Shown in pieces: positions 47,103 through 59,340 of a stretch of 64,000 nt of DNA. The notes below the pieces were generated by a model that saw nothing but the letters and a program-made list of their open reading frames with translations, ran no database searches and was not told the DNA's origin. The DNA comes from Paramyrothecium sp. XJ0827 (Eukaryota > Ascomycota > Sordariomycetes > Hypocreales > Stachybotryaceae), in the NCBI GenBank assembly GCA_020881915.1, contig JAJFPB010000005.1:4154001-4218000 (forward strand). Direction: 5' to 3'. Position 1 is the stretch's first letter; every line of letters begins with the position of its first letter. The translations under genes and the position numbers were made by a program.

Positions 47103-49849
47103 TTAGATGGAACAACTGTCGAGGTTGGCTTGCCAAGCGAGGCGTGCATACGGCAGCATGAAATCTAGAACAACGTTAGCTGTCAGCCTCCAGCTTCAGC
47201 GGCCTTGCATGTGCCCAGGTGCCACGCGATATGCTGAGGGGTGCCACGAGGTAGCCCGGTACGCCAACGCAAGGTAGTGGTGGGGGCTGGGTCGGCAATG
47301 GGCTCGGAGGATGGTGATGGTGGGTAAGACGCAAGAGAATCGTGCAGCAAGATGAAACGCGGCTGCAGGAGGAACAGCAGCCGCAGTGGGAAAAGGGGGA
47401 AGAGAAGGAGGCTGAGCTGAACGGGTGCCCTTGCGCCAGACATGCAGGCACACATACCTTGGGAACTAAATTGGCAATCAATGTAGCATTCGACCATGTC
47501 GGAGCTGAATCCTTCGCCAAGATACTGAATGACGTACTTTTCGATGCTGTTGGGGAGGAGTATGTCAGTCAATATTGCACCTATATTGTAGAGGCATTGC
47601 ATTCTATAGGAAACCCGGCATAATCTCGTGCTCTGGCATATGGAAATGAGGAAACGGGAAAGATGATTGCTTACAAGTCGAAGAAGATGACATCAACAGT
47701 CTGTGGCTCGCTACCGTCCTCAGGAAAGTCGGCGCGGGCCTCCCAATAGCCAGGGATCTTGTAACTGGGAATAGCAGAGTGCTCTGTATCGTCACCTGAC
47801 GGAAGGAAAAGGAGAGTCAGTAAATAAGTCGCAGAACGTATAAAAAGAAACGGCGGACCGGGGGCATGTACCATCGGTGCCCCAATCGTCGGAGGTAACA
47901 TAGCCGGGGGTCATGAACTCCTGTCGACGAACAACGCCTGGAGACGTGTCTCGGGAGGTGCGGCGAGCGAGATACCCGAGCGTAGGATCCACGCACTCAT
48001 CGCGCGGAAGGGACATGGATGCCAAACCTTCTCGCTTGTCGACCCGGCCGGCGTTCAGCCTATACGAATGGGGGTCAGCTTATTCCTCGGCGGGTGTCAA
48101 TGGAAGCAAGCCGGCATGCGACTAAGAATAGATGCGATGTTTATGCGAAACGCAGTTATCATGTCGAGGAGCACGTACTTGGTAATGATGCTTTTAGCTT
48201 TTTCAAAGGGCACATCGGGGACGTAGCGAAAGATGTCGCGGAAAGGAGAGACGATGAAATTATCGTCGTATGTGAAAGGGCCCTTGTACAAATCGAAGCG
48301 AATAGCGCCAGTATTGCCGAATATGAGACGATGCTTATCGGCCCTGGTCTTGTTGACAACGATGGCTGAGACGGCTGGGATGACGACGCCAGGGAAGATG
48401 TTCCTCTCGTCCTCAAACGGTGCGCAACTCATACACCATGTCTGGGGTGCGCAGCCGTAGACCTCCCCTAGTTTGAGCTCCTCGCGCAGGTTGGTAATGT
48501 CGTCCGTGACTCTCAGTCCAGAATGGTAGTCGAATGTGGCGGGTTGCTGCTTAGTGTGGTAGATGAAAGTGTTGCGGTTCCAGTCAAGATAGCGGCGAGA
48601 GAAGACAAAGGGGGACGTGGAGTCCTCCGTCGCCGGGCGCGAAGGATTGGTGACGCCGTGCGGATTCTTGACTCCCGCGAACGCGCTGTTCGTGGAATCG
48701 AAACCGCTCATAGATACCCAGCCCAGTGTTTCACAGTAGCGGCCGGACTCGATGCCTACAGAGGATTCATCGTAGACGACAAAGTCCCGAATGTGACTGT
48801 GACCTCCAAATACCTGTATCGGCGTGGCAGGGTGGGTTTCTCGAATGGCGTCCCAGACCGTTTGGAAGGTGCTGGCAGAATCACTAGGTCGTGCGGGATT
48901 GTGGCCGAAAAGAACGAACAAGTCGACGGGTTTATCGGACTTGAGTGCCTCGACAAACCAAGCTTCCTTGACCATATCGGCGGCTTTGATTACCTGCGAG
49001 ATATTCGAATTTCCTGCCGCAAGATTAGAAACGCCGGAGAGTTAGGGGGGGCGTGTCGCAAGCCTGCCTGTAAAGTCAAAGAGGACACCGAAGGCCATGA
49101 CGCGCAGGCCGTGAGGCGTTGTGAAATAACGATGAGTAGCGCCGACGTATTCGTACTCCTGCGAGGTCTGATTGAAGACCTTGACGTTGGAGGTCACATA
49201 GCGGTCCCCCCATTTCCGGGCGTAACCTTGAAACATCTGGAGTGCGACTTCAGTGACGTACAGCTCATGGTTTCCTGATGCGCTTCTTCGTCAGTGACCG
49301 AATCTTGAGGGCTGGTCCGGTTCATGTATCTCACCGATGGTCAGCAGATCGTAGTCGACCTCGTCGAAGATAGGCATGGACTCCTCGCCATCAAGCTTGG
49401 TAGCGTCGGACAAGCCGGTACCATCATGCAGGTCACCGGTGTCAATGAGAAGCAAGTCAGTTCCCATGTTGCCGGCTGTCTGTTTCATGCGACGCGTGAA
49501 GGTTACGAAATCGCCCCAATCAGCACCGAAGTTTTGTTCTTTGATGTGGCCCTCGAGCCAGCCATGTGTATCGGTCTGAGGAAATGATACGAGGCGTTGT
49601 CAGTCCAGTGTCGCCCAAGCGATACATGAGACGGCCACGTACCGTATGCATGAAGTTGACTTGACCCCATTCTAGTGGTTTCTTCGGCCCATAGGCGGCT
49701 CCCGGGGCACCAGGCTGGATGCGCTTGACGTGGCGGACATGCTCGACCTTGTCTGTCGGTCCGTAGCAGCCATCATCCCCGCCACAGGCCCAGGCAGAGG
49801 GAACAGATGCGACAGCAGCAACGCTGCTCACAAGGCAAGGCCACTTCAT
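47103..49849 (-). CDS. secreted metallophosphoesterase, 5'-nucleotidase-like
   Basis: Eight exons (49849-49643, 49575-49335, 49274-49068, 49013-48179, 48059-47872, 47795-47675, 47603-47458, 47179-47103) give 673 aa with every phase consistent. A signal peptide is clear (MKWPCLVSSVAAVASVPSAWA). Metal-binding motifs of calcineurin-like phosphoesterases follow: DTHGW (D-x-H, about 71-73), GDLHD, GNHE after intron 2, and FGH/GGHSHIRD. The C-terminal half resembles a 5'-nucleotidase C-domain. The overall layout recalls yeast YHR202W and UshA-type enzymes, so a secreted or vacuolar nucleotide phosphatase is inferred; substrate is unknown. Intron 49014-49067 has a GC donor. Intron 47180-47457 is 278 nt, far longer than the rest, and almost entirely open in frame. 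Confidence 0.85.
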
Positions 49850-50887
49850 TGTCACGATTTCGTCTGATCTCTGGGATGAAGTTCAGGGACGGGGAGACCG
49901 TGGGCTGCCGATAACAGGAGTGCAAGGCAGCATGTGTTCCTGGCCGGACACGGCCGCAGCCTTATAAGCTGGTGCCATTGCTATGGCGGCCCGGACGATA
50001 CCGGCCGGCGGTGTTGAATAAGTGGCATATGCGAGACCACTTATCTGCCGTAGACGAGACCTTTTGTTTATCGTGCCTGGTAGTTGTTGGGCGGGACTCT
50101 GCTCATGCCTTGTTTGGGACTGGTCGTTCATGATGATTGGTAGATGAGATGCCGACTCATCCGGGGACGGCCTCTCACATACCCAGAGCGGCACCATGTG
50201 GATGGATGAAATGGCGACGGAGGCGGAAATGAGAAGCAAGCAGCGCAAATGAGGCAGAGATAACAAATGCAGTGGAGGACTCGGGGGGCATAGAACACCG
50301 GGATTCGATAAGGGGACAGAGTCGGATGGGGATGCCGAGTTCGTTGCGAGTGTCCTGTGTATTAATTGAGGTGAGGTGAAGTGAAGTGGAATGCGACAAG
50401 TGCTACTTAGTACTGAGAGCCTGGGGTACTTTCTACGAAGAGGAGATCTTGAGGTCACGCATCCGCTTCAAGTCTCCAAATAGTCTACCAGTATAATTCT
50501 TTTTCTCCCTCAAGCCCCCCAGTTGATTTCTGGCTCGCCACAGTTTGTGAAAAACATTGCATGCTCTGTTCCTTTCTATTTCCGAGGGCGAAGGCGGGTT
50601 CCTGAATAGTCCTCAAATGGGTAGCGCAAGGGCCCCCCTGTAGACAGGCAGGCAGGCTACACACATGATGGGCCTCACTCTCCAATCTCCATCCTGCACT
50701 CCGTAGATTCCGGGATTCGCGACGACAGAGCGCTTGGCATCGGAGACCTTAACTGGACCACGTACGCATTGGTCCTTAGAGCAATTGTTGCGAGGATCGT
50801 CGACGCACTGCAACCTGACAAGCTACCATACGAATTGTGCAGCTGCCAGCTACAGAATCCCAGTTGGACTGGACGCGACGCGACATC
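49850..50887. other. divergent intergenic region
   Basis: About 1.04 kb between the start of the metallophosphoesterase gene (minus) and the EBP-type isomerase gene (plus); it should contain both promoters. Minus-strand frames here lack domains. Confidence 0.5.
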
Positions 50888-51873
50888 ATGGCCACTCACC
50901 ATGATCATCCATACTATCCACCCGATGCTCTCATTCCGAGGTGGATTCCCAACGACAAGCCTATTTTGAACATACTAGTTGCCTTTGGCACTATTACCGG
51001 CTTTGTTGTCGTTGGTACATATCTCATGGCTGCTCGCCGTCGCTTGCGGCCTCTGGATCGATTCGCTGCCTGCTGGTTTGCGCTCTGTGAGCTTTCCCAG
51101 ATACCCTCTAGATCTACAATATCTCAATGAAGAGAACGTATTAGTTACTGACGCTTCTTGCCTCTGACCTGGCAGCCGCTTTCCTGCACCTTTGCTTTGA
51201 AAGTAAGTGACCAGGTGGAAGCTCTTCAGGCTTCTTCGCGTGTGCAAATGTAACACCCGACTCACCATCAGACAGGCTATTACATTTTCAATCGTGATTC
51301 CTTGGCAGGCAAGAACACCTTGTTCGCTCAGCTGTGGAAGGAATACACACTCTCCGATTCTCGGTACTTGACTTCGGACGTTTTCACTGTTTGTGTCGAG
51401 ACCATCACGGTAGTAAGTGGAAGCCACGACCTATTCGTTACCTTGTCACATCAAATCCTAGTTTTCTAATGAGTTGGTTCCCTTCAGTTTGCCTGGGGCC
51501 CGTTGTCCTTGTTGTCGGCCATTTGCATCATCAACCAGCGCACAACTCGCCATTTCTACCAAATCATCGTCTGTACGGCCCATCTCTACGGCGTAGCACT
51601 TTACTACGCGACAAACTGGACCGAGTTACAATTCTCAGGCGTCTCCTACAGTCGCCCAGAATTCCTGTATTTCTGGGTCTACTATGTTGGATTCAACCTC
51701 CCCTGGGCCATCGTGCCCTTAGGTAAGTTTATTGATTCCCGGCTTTTACATCTTGGATTACTCCTAGTGCTCCATGCTGAAAACCCCTAGTTTTGTTATA
51801 TGACAGTTATTGCCAGATAGAGCAAGCATTCGGATTGTTGCACAAGGAAACTCATCAGCGCAAAAAAGCATAA
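50888..51873 (+). CDS. EBP-type sterol delta8-delta7 isomerase
   Basis: Five exons (50888-51086, 51176-51202, 51276-51412, 51488-51722, 51791-51873) give 226 aa. It has about four to five hydrophobic segments typical of EXPERA/EBP proteins and ends in QRKKA, suggesting ER location. Residues that are catalytic in human EBP are kept: His71 and Glu75 in FLHLCFE, Glu117 and Thr120 in VCVETIT followed by WGPLS, and a Trp in NLPWAIVPLVLLYD. EBP moves the sterol C8 double bond to C7. Fungi generally use the unrelated Erg2 for this step in ergosterol synthesis, so this protein could be a second isomerase or act on another terpenoid. Exon 2 is only 27 nt. The intron 2 acceptor was chosen to keep the YYIFN frame. 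Confidence 0.85.
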
Positions 51874-53258
51874 GCACCTGTTACTGCGAACATTCCATAC
51901 CCTTGTGAAGCGTACTCCTTTGATGTGAGCTAGCTTACAAATCGTGTTCGAAGAAAAAACTATTCTAGAAAATCTCAAATGCTAGTCGAGGCTTTCTATT
52001 GATTGTATGCCTTGGCCTGCTGACTTTCAGACAAATGACGATTTTATCAAGCACAAAACATGATACTCTGTTTGATCATGCAATGTATTCGGCATGAAGT
52101 CAGCGAAACGCGAAACGGGGCGCAGTCAGGACGAGTACAGCTACAGAGAGGGCGAAACGTGTGGCACTCTGAAGCCGCGTTGCTTTCGAGGTATGAGCAA
52201 GATACTAAGTTGAGAAACCGCTTGCCTGAAGTTATAAGTTCGTATATATTCTGAAAGGGTAAGTCAGCATGGCTCACTGATACTCTCATCTCGCTAGACA
52301 GGGGCATTTCACTAAGTACCACCTAATGGAGGAATCGTGGCGAAGGGTGCTGCGGGAGAGAGACGCCTTTGGCATTTGAGCCAATCTTTCTTGTTCGCAT
52401 CCATGTCAGCCACAATACTTAGCAGCGCATTTGACCTCCATATCTGGCGTTGAAGCAGCTGAGTATGGACGTTGAGATAGCCTACTAATGAGCTGTCGTG
52501 ATGCTTTGATTTGGAACTGAATGGGCTGGACACTAGACCGCGTGAATCTCACCCATCACGACCGATGTTGCGAGCCACTCATTGCTAGACAGCGATGCCC
52601 GGTTCGAGGAGCTCATCATGCAGCCATCAGCCGACCATTTGCTGTTTCACATCGTGTCGTGAGCATGTGTGTGCTTACAGATTCCCGTTGCGCCTAACAT
52701 GACGCTACCAATTACTCGCCGCGAATCACAAAACCGCGCGCACAACACGGGTTATGATGACATTGGCTGTCTTCGAGCCTATCACATGCATTGAATATTG
52801 ATTAACGCATCGAACCGTCTCCCATTGGTGATGTGTTGGAGATGAACTGTCTTGTGGATGCATGACTGAAGTTGGGAATTGTCTGAGTGAAATTCATACA
52901 GGTCTTTGCACGATCTGGCTTACAATCACGATTGTAAACTTCACAATGACATGGGAGTTCGTTCAGCTGAACCGAAAACCGAGGCTTACTCTGTTACATT
53001 TCGAATCTAACACAGAGATTACTCAAGAGAACATAGGTGGAACTCTCAGCAGCTATGTCTGCCCAGGTCTTCTTCGGGAATCTTCAAAGCCTATGGTAAT
53101 TGGCATCGTCATCTTCTTCCTTCGTAGGGGACCTCCTTGGGACTTGATGCAGATCCAGACCATGATAGTGTGGCTCCATCTCCAAAAAAACAAAAACAAA
53201 TGATCCCCAAGGGGCCTGCATCCTACCGTGCACACTGCATTCCCGGGCATGTGCCACG
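51874..53258. other. convergent intergenic region, no gene seen
   Basis: About 1.4 kb between two 3' ends. Somewhat AT-rich, short frames only, nothing recognised. Confidence 0.5.
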
Positions 53259-54478
53259 TTATTCCGGGCTGTGAGAATGATTATGACTGGTAGGCTCGGT
53301 TGCCAAAGGCGCTGGTGAAGATGTGACTTCTACTTCGACACGAGGGAAGCCAGGAAAGCCGGCAAAGAGCTCCACGAGGTTATCACGGAAATTGCCAAGC
53401 TCGTATGCCTTGCCGGCTACATGCAGCCGCTTAATTTGGGCTTGGAACACGACCGCCGCCAAGTCCACCGACGCCGTTTCCCGAAAATCCGCAGCCCTCG
53501 CGCGCACAAGCTGCACTGTCCTGATATGGATATACGAGATACTCAGCGGGCATTCATCCACGACGTTGAGGTCCCCGTGGCCCTTCCAGGTGATGCACAG
53601 CAACACACCAGTCTTGGCAGGCTCCGCGAGAAGCCTGGTCTCTGGCCGCGGAGGCAAGGCGTGTATCCGGTGGGCTGGAGCGGGTGCGGGTCTCGGGGGA
53701 GGTCGCGCCGGATGCAGTACGGGAGGCGACATTGCTTTGCCGATTGCTAAGGGAGGAGGTAGCGGCCGGGTTGGAGGCAGCCCGACCGGATGGTACGGAA
53801 TATAGGGGACCGGTGCTGGCCGAGTGGCAGTGTCGAGGGCCCTCTCGTAGTTGCCGTGGAACGGCAAATCATTCGCGAGAGATTCCGGGCGTCTCACCGG
53901 CATACGTGAACGAACCATGGCTCGCCCTGTACTTCGCTGCAGAGCCTGGCCATGCGGAGAGTCATCGATGGATTCGTCCGAATCGGACGGTGAATCCTCG
54001 TCTTCCTCGTCCGAGGACGACGATCCACTGTCAAATGTGAGGACTTCAGACTCCCCGAGTGCTGCACGGCGGGCGTTTCCGCTCTTCCGGAGAGTCGAAC
54101 GGCGTGGGGAAACCCTGGGCACAAGGTCGAACCCGTTGGTTGTGACAAACCGGTTCACCGCCATCGCAGACTTCTTATGGACCGCTTCGAGGGCGCTTGC
54201 CAGGGTGGTGGATGACTCGGAGAAGACGGCGCTGCGCTTGCCGTTTTCCAGCTTGAGAACATGGGCTGTCCATGTTCCCGAGTCGTCGACCTGGGAGTTG
54301 ATGTAGACGTCGACGTCGTAGCCAAGGAAGGTCAGGCAGTTGCCTCGTCTCGGTCAGCATGCGCCGTCGGAGATGATGGGGCAAGAGAAGCATCACGGCA
54401 CACTTGACCACGAAGGGAAGATGAGAACTCACTGTGGATCAGAGCCTGATAGTCGATAGGGGTGTCTGTTGGAGCCAT
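53259..54478 (-). CDS. uncharacterised disordered protein
   Basis: Two exons (54478-54433, 54343-53259; intron 89 nt) give 376 aa. I do not recognise a named family. The N-terminal about 85 residues look folded (LTFLGYDVDVYINSQVDD, then an Ala/Ser helix-like stretch ending in NRFVTTNGFDLVPR). A central acidic Ser/Asp/Glu run at about 115-140 and a Pro-rich section (about 175-255) follow, then a second ordered block around 260-350 (ITWKGHGDLNVVDECPLSISYIHIRTVQL). The C-terminus is polar. No signal peptide or membrane segment. The acceptor at 54344 ends GAG, which is weak, but it is the one that keeps the frame. The protein reads as real because both ordered blocks have normal composition. Confidence 0.7.
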
Positions 54479-55921
54479 CGTGTCGGCATCGACGTGTCGC
54501 TCAAGATAGCTCAAATGATGAAAGGGAAGAAATCAAAGACCAAGAGTCCGCAGCTATGTTTGGCACGAGATGTCACGCCGCTACTGTGAAAGTTCACGTT
54601 GAAGCAATATCAAAACCCGGCAAACCCTGGTAGCCTCTTTATAGAAGAAGCAAAAGGCTTTGCACTGGATCGCAGACCCAGCATCCACGCGCGTCACGGC
54701 CTCATGCCCAACTCTAACCTTCCAACTACAGCAGCCCGGGATAAGACAAGGCGAAAAATGCAAGGGAAATGCTTGAAACGGTAAGCCATACGTCTGAGTT
54801 TGGGAGTGGAGGGGAGGGGGGGGGGGTTGCAACAAGGCGTGCGATGGCTTGTCTCTGTCTCTGTGCAATCACGCCCGGTGCTTGGAGCTGTGATACCCTC
54901 TCACAACAGCCTGTCACGAACACCAGCACCGCATAAGGTATCATTCTGCAGTCCATCAGCTTCCACAAGCAGTAGCCCATCACTGAATCAGGGCAGGCAT
55001 GCAGGATGCGGCCACTTGCCACTCCCCAGCGTCATGTTATGTTATCCAGCCACGCTGTGTGCATGACCCTCAAGCCCACAGCCATTGGCCCCCCCCCCCA
55101 TTCACGACCGGAAATCCGTTTCTTTGGCGTCACCGTGACCACCACGTCGACGGGCTCCCATTGCGCGGTCCTTGGACAAATGCACCTGTCCTCAACCCAC
55201 ACGACAGGCGCCAGCTCACCGCCCGCTCGCCTTGCGGTCCGACGGCGCCCGCTGGCGACATGATGCAGGCCTGTGCGGGCGAATGCGCCAAAGCACAGCC
55301 AGTGAAGCTGTCGGGATCAGACCTTTGCCAGGTTGCACAGGACTAGCGCGAGGGCGCATCGCGATGTGGCCTGACCATTGGCCGCCAGGAGATCAATAAC
55401 GCCCCTTGGCCGCCAATACGCCGCCAGGTGTCTTTTCCCTCCCTGCTAACATCCTGATACGTATATCAGAGCTGGGCATCAATACCCAAAACATGGAGAA
55501 GTTGCCAATCAGCTTCCAGAGAGACGACTGCGGCATTCTGTTGGTTCAAATTGCTTTGTATAGTTGCCCTAAACGGGTTGTTTCTCAGCCTCGCGTTGTT
55601 GATTGGATCGTCAGATGCGGCTACCATGGATCCCAGATCTGGCCAACCCTAGCTTCCCTGTCTGATCATCAAGCCGAGCAGCCTCACTACGACTGATCAT
55701 CGTCGTTCACATATGAATTGAGCAAGCCCCTCATCCTTGACCCCCACCTCCTGTCTACCACCTTTGTAAACTCCATCTTGGTTTGCAGGGCATATCCTTC
55801 CACAGCTCACACTCTTGCATCCTGAAGCGGCGCAGTAGGGATGAAAACAAGGAATTCACGATAGCGAGACCGAAATGTTTCATTCACAGCCTCATGTCTG
55901 ATTGTTATCCATTGTCTTACC
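54479..55921. other. intergenic, no gene seen
   Basis: About 1.44 kb upstream of the disordered-protein gene and downstream of nup82, both minus strand. It contains a poly-G run near 54815-54826 and no convincing gene. Confidence 0.5.
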
Positions 55922-58626
55922 CTAATAACTAGATTGAAGCCTCTCCAGCCTCGCCGTGACCGCTTCGACCAACGCTGTCTCTCTTGACAGCAGCCCCTGA
56001 ATTTGTTGCAACTTCGTACGCCTTATGTCTGCCGGAATCACAATCTCGGGGCTCGAGGGGCTTTCCTTTTCCGCCGCCTTATTCAATGATTCGACCTCTT
56101 CAACCAGTTCCGCTTGCAGTCGCTTCACATCCTCCAGTCGCCTCCATAGCTGAGTCGACTGTTCCTTGGCCTCGGCCTGTTCCTCGGCGGGCGTGGAAAT
56201 GCTTGCCCGCACCGTCTTGACCTCCTCCACGTAGGCCCGTTCTTTGGCACTCAGTTCTGTTGTGGATGCCTTGCCAACGGTCTTTCGTAAGTTTTCCAGG
56301 CGCTGTACCAGTTTTTCTTGTCGAGCCCTCGCTTCGGCAATCCGTCGTTCGTGCATGGCGTTATCCGATTCTCCTTCACGATCCACACCCACGATGGCAT
56401 CGACCTTACCCTTGACCTCGTTCGCCTTCAGGATCTGTTGCCTGAGCTCCGACTGCAGAAGTTCGCATCGTCGAAACACCTCAGCAGCCGCCACGCCAAG
56501 GCGGTAAGTCTCGTCACTCAAAACCTTGTGGGCGTCGGTGAAGATTTGCAAAGTCAACGGGCTAAGCCGGACTTCTTGGTTCACCACAGTCTTGTGGCGT
56601 GAGCTGCGGAGCTTTTCTAGGAGAGCCGGCAGGCTGGACCTCTCGTCGAACGCATGCGACGGCTGGAACACGGGCCGGGGTTCGTAAAAGTCCAATGGAG
56701 CAATTGGGGTTTCCCGCTCATAAATCGGGCTTTCCGATCGGATTGGCGCCAAGTCGTCATCGGGCGTCTCAAATGTCAAAGCGATAGGTTCGTAAGGAGT
56801 GGCCGACAAGAGGAAATAGCCAACGTCGGGATCTCGTAGGACGCAACTGGCGGCCAAAGGAACCGCAGCATCCGCGGTCGACTGCGCGTAAAGCTTCTCT
56901 CTGACAGGCTGCGAGTTGACTACAAGCCCCATCCTAAAGTCTGTACCCGCCTCCGAATCACCGTTGAGCTCTCCATCCAGTCGGAAGATCCAGGAATCGA
57001 GAGATATGTACGTGATACCAGCATGATGGGTCACGAAGAAGCTATAGCGCGATTTGAAATCCTCGCTAAACACCGGCCAGCTGTCTTCGTTGACCTCGAC
57101 CGGGCTCATGGTATCCAAAGCTTGGAAAGCAAGAAGTGATGGCGATTCCGGGTACGCAAAGCGACTCGTCTTTGTCTTGTGCTTGGGTGGCAGCCATTGG
57201 GCTTGTACGCCCTCAATATCCAGATAGATGCGGACTTGGCCGCTGGTAGAGAGCAAGCAGAGCACAGCAAGAGAGACGCCTTCCTGTGAGCGGCTATCCT
57301 CGAATTCCAAATCGATGTCTTCTCCCATCATTAAGTCATCCGTCTCAATCTTCTTGCCAATGACCATGATGTCAGTGATGGAGGTGTCCAGTTCATCACC
57401 CGTGTCCGGGTCCGAGGTCAAATCAAACGGACCCTGCAGTCGCGGGACTACGCCTGGCCGAGTCGGTCTGGTGTACACCTCCAAAGTGGGCTCTCCTGGG
57501 AGGCCTTCGATTATATGCGGGTCTTGGGAGTCAATCTCGCCCATCCACTGCATCTGTTGCTGGGCCAGAAGCTTCTCGTGCTCCGCCACAGTCGGGTCAT
57601 CCTCGATACTGGCAAGCGTGGCCACTATGGAAACCGTCAGAGAGGGGATCAGAGTTGGCGGCGGCGCCCAGCGCTGTGGAAGGAGCGGGCATAGAGCGTA
57701 GACATCTCCCTCGCGCATTGCAATCCACAGAGTCATCGGGTTCCAACCCCCTGAACTTTCGTGCGCGAAACTTGCTGCAGCGACCTCCATCTCAAAGGAG
57801 TCGGGGGAGAAACCCTTGTTCGTGGTAGAGGCAGTGGCAGAGAAGTCTTGATCCAAAGTCGTACCATCGGCCAACTTCTTGAGGTCGACAGATGTGGTTG
57901 GCGCGTCGAACGACCACCTGTCGGTGAGGTTGAGTTCCCATAGTCTCACGACGGCATCGGCTGTGACTGTGACGATGCAGGAGCCCTTAACTCCAAGTGG
58001 ATGCCAGAGCGCAGAAGCAATGGGAGACCGCGACGTGACGTGGGTCGTTGGGCCCAGGGTAAAAATCTTTGGTTTTAGGGGCCCGGTATCTTCGCTAGTA
58101 AGATGAGATGACTCGGGCAACACGCAGATGTGAATTGTGTGAGTTGTTAGGATGGCGAGGAAGTCTTTGTTGGGGGAGATGATGAGCTGTCGAATGTCAT
58201 CTGCGACTGGCGTTTTGATAGTCTGAGCGACGAGTTAGCCTACACCTTTCCGAGATGATGATTTGCCAGGCATACCCTTAGGCCGTTGGCGTTTGAACGC
58301 TCGCCCTGTCCGTCGAAAGATTGGGACGAGTCTTCTCGCTTAATGCGCGGGAGGGACCCCGACTTTGCCCTCACTTGCTTGTCAGACCATTCTTCCTTCA
58401 AGTACGCCAGGTCACCCCAGCGGATCTCTCTGCCGACAGCCACGAAGACCTCGGTTCCGCGTCGCGCAATCGTCCGCCTAGGGCCGGCTGATGCCTGCTT
58501 CCTGGCCGAGGCATATGATGGAGAGAGGGCGCGTGAACGGAGGGCATCGGAGGACGGTTCGAAGAGCTGGTGGCCGAGTGCGTTTTTCGACAGCCAAGCT
58601 GCCGAATAGCTCTTGACCTTGGGCAT
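55922..58626 (-). CDS. nup82: nucleoporin Nup82 (Nup88 family)
   Basis: Two exons (58626-58276, 58222-55922; intron 53 nt, phase 0) give 883 aa. The N-terminal about 600 residues are beta-propeller-like (for example VFVAVGREIRWGDL, then SALWHPLGVKGSCIVTVTADAVVRLWEL), with acidic loops. The last about 250 residues are predicted coiled coil, rich in Glu, Lys, Arg and Leu. This layout and length fit fungal Nup82, the cytoplasmic-side pore subunit that with Nup159 and Nsp1 organises mRNA export. The call rests on architecture and residue patterns; sequence conservation in this family is low, so another propeller-plus-coil protein remains possible. It is divergent from the cap-binding protein gene, another mRNA export-related gene. 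Confidence 0.75.
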
Positions 58627-59340
58627 TTCGTCGCTTGTTGTGTTTTCGCAACTTTCGAGACGTATCCGCAGCAGGCAATCAGGCTCTGCCTCCGCTTCGT
58701 CGAGGAAGCTAGGGACAATGGCGTTGTGAGCAGCGGAAAAGCGTCAGAGCAAAGGCTTGTAGGCGGTTGGAAAATATGTCTGGGCAAAACATACCAACCA
58801 CCAAGCTAAGGCAAGGTAGGTCAGTAAATAGTAGGTAGGTAGCTTCGTTCATCTTTTTTTAGACGAGGGCGGCATAAAGGTACCAGTTAAGTAGGTACCG
58901 TGGCCTGTTATTGGGAGGGCCGCACCCCCGTAAAACGAAGAGCAGGTACATCAGGAAAGGGAACGACCAGGCGCTTGTGGTTGGCGCAGCGATTGGCGGC
59001 CTTCTGGTACCTGCGCCTAATGCACGCAGTAACATGGTACTGCTACCGCTCCCTGCGAGCCGCGCCGCTCAAGGCCCGCCAGCAACCAGCGAGCTTGATA
59101 GAGCTTCACTGAGCCTTGCCTCACCAGCCCATCAAATCCACCCACCATAGCACGCGCTCCACGAAGCGCCGCGCAACCTCGCCGCAACCTCCCTTCCTTC
59201 ACCAAACGTCAGGAGTTCTGTGTGAACAGAAGGAACAGCGACTCCCCGAGAGGCCTGCTTTGTCCTCTTTCTAAAGCTTCGTTGCCTTTGGCACAACCCG
59301 CCTCTGTCGACACGAGCGACTCTTTAACAAGCCCATCACC
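58627..59340. promoter_or_regulatory. divergent promoter region nup82 / cbp20
   Basis: A 714 bp region holding both promoters. It contains a dense block of AGGTAGGT-type repeats at about 58805-58840 and further TAGGTACC motifs at about 58876-58900. Confidence 0.5.
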
